Shown: positions 5,981-6,089 of the stretch, piece after piece
Layout of the letters: every line of letters begins with the position of its first letter
Position numbering within the stretch: the first letter of the stretch is position 1
Assembly: GCA_007117785.1 (NCBI GenBank)
Contig: SKFV01000114.1
Location: 1-6,089 of the forward strand
DNA: 6,089 bases
Source of the DNA: Pseudomonas sp.
Lineage (GTDB): Bacteria > Pseudomonadota > Gammaproteobacteria > Pseudomonadales > Pseudomonadaceae
Direction: 5' to 3'
Translations under genes and position numbers: made by a program
Notes under the pieces: model-generated
Databases searched by the model: none
Told to the model about the DNA's origin: nothing
What the model saw: only the letters and a program-made list of their open reading frames with translations

Positions 5981-6089
5981 TCAGGACAGCAAGCCGGTGA
6001 AAGGCAGGTAGTCGAGCAGATCACCCGGTTTGACCTGCACCCCGGCAGGGAGAATCACCAGCCCACTGGCCTGGCTGGCGCTACTGAGA
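5981..6089 (-). CDS. moeA: molybdopterin molybdenumtransferase, C-terminal end only (cut by window edge)
   Basis: The last 35 codons plus TGA of a gene entering from the right edge. The frame reads LSSASQASGLVILP, then AGVQVKPGDLLDYLPF, and ends TGLLS. This matches the C-terminal domain of MoeA, where a segment like LSSLARADGLIVLP is followed by a short beta-barrel strand with PAG or KPGD and a final LPF or QPF. MoeA inserts molybdate into adenylated molybdopterin, the last common step of molybdenum cofactor synthesis. Only a short piece is visible, so the call rests on one motif stretch; a MoeA paralogue or a fusion cannot be excluded. No obvious terminator follows the stop codon; only a weak AGCAA/TTGCT hairpin lies in the spacer towards gabT. 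Confidence 0.7.
   Translation of the reverse strand, partial: LSSASQASGLVILPAGVQVKPGDLLDYLPFTGLLS

Overview
The window looks like ordinary chromosomal DNA from a gammaproteobacterium, most likely a Pseudomonas-type organism, possibly the Halopseudomonas/P. pertucinogena side. This rests on the protein flavours (ArgF, a CGFS glutaredoxin, a YlqF-type GTPase, GabT, MoeA), moderate-to-high GC coding DNA, clear Shine-Dalgarno sites and sigma70-like promoters. The taxonomic call is inference from memory of protein sequences, not from a search. I see no tRNA, rRNA, insertion sequence, phage gene or CRISPR array.

Layout. At the left edge is the N-terminal half of argF (ornithine carbamoyltransferase) on the minus strand, cut by the window border. 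A 239-bp divergent spacer with a good argF promoter separates it from a plus-strand gene for a stand-alone cytoplasmic molybdopterin oxidoreductase with one [4Fe-4S] site. Next come grxD (monothiol glutaredoxin, CGFS), with its own promoter inside a perfect 11-bp inverted repeat and a strong intrinsic terminator, and a circularly permuted GTPase of the YlqF/RbgA ribosome-assembly family. A convergent 265-bp gap follows, unusually rich in inverted repeats, two of which share the core CACGGCRTGCCGTG. Then, on the minus strand, come gabT (4-aminobutyrate aminotransferase, GTG start with a strong Shine-Dalgarno) and, at the right edge, the last 35 codons of a gene that looks like moeA (molybdopterin molybdenumtransferase).

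How the genes relate. They are mostly housekeeping and do not form one pathway. Two loose links exist. MoeA inserts molybdenum into the cofactor that the oxidoreductase needs. GrxD handles [2Fe-2S] clusters, and the oxidoreductase also needs an iron-sulfur cluster. Neither link is an operon: moeA is about 3 kb away on the other strand, and grxD appears to have its own promoter.

The points most worth a second look are the missing Cys/Sec at the expected molybdenum-ligand position of the oxidoreductase, the related palindromes between the convergent genes, the inverted repeat around the grxD promoter, and the SKSD G4 motif in the GTPase. I found no convincing new multi-gene system.
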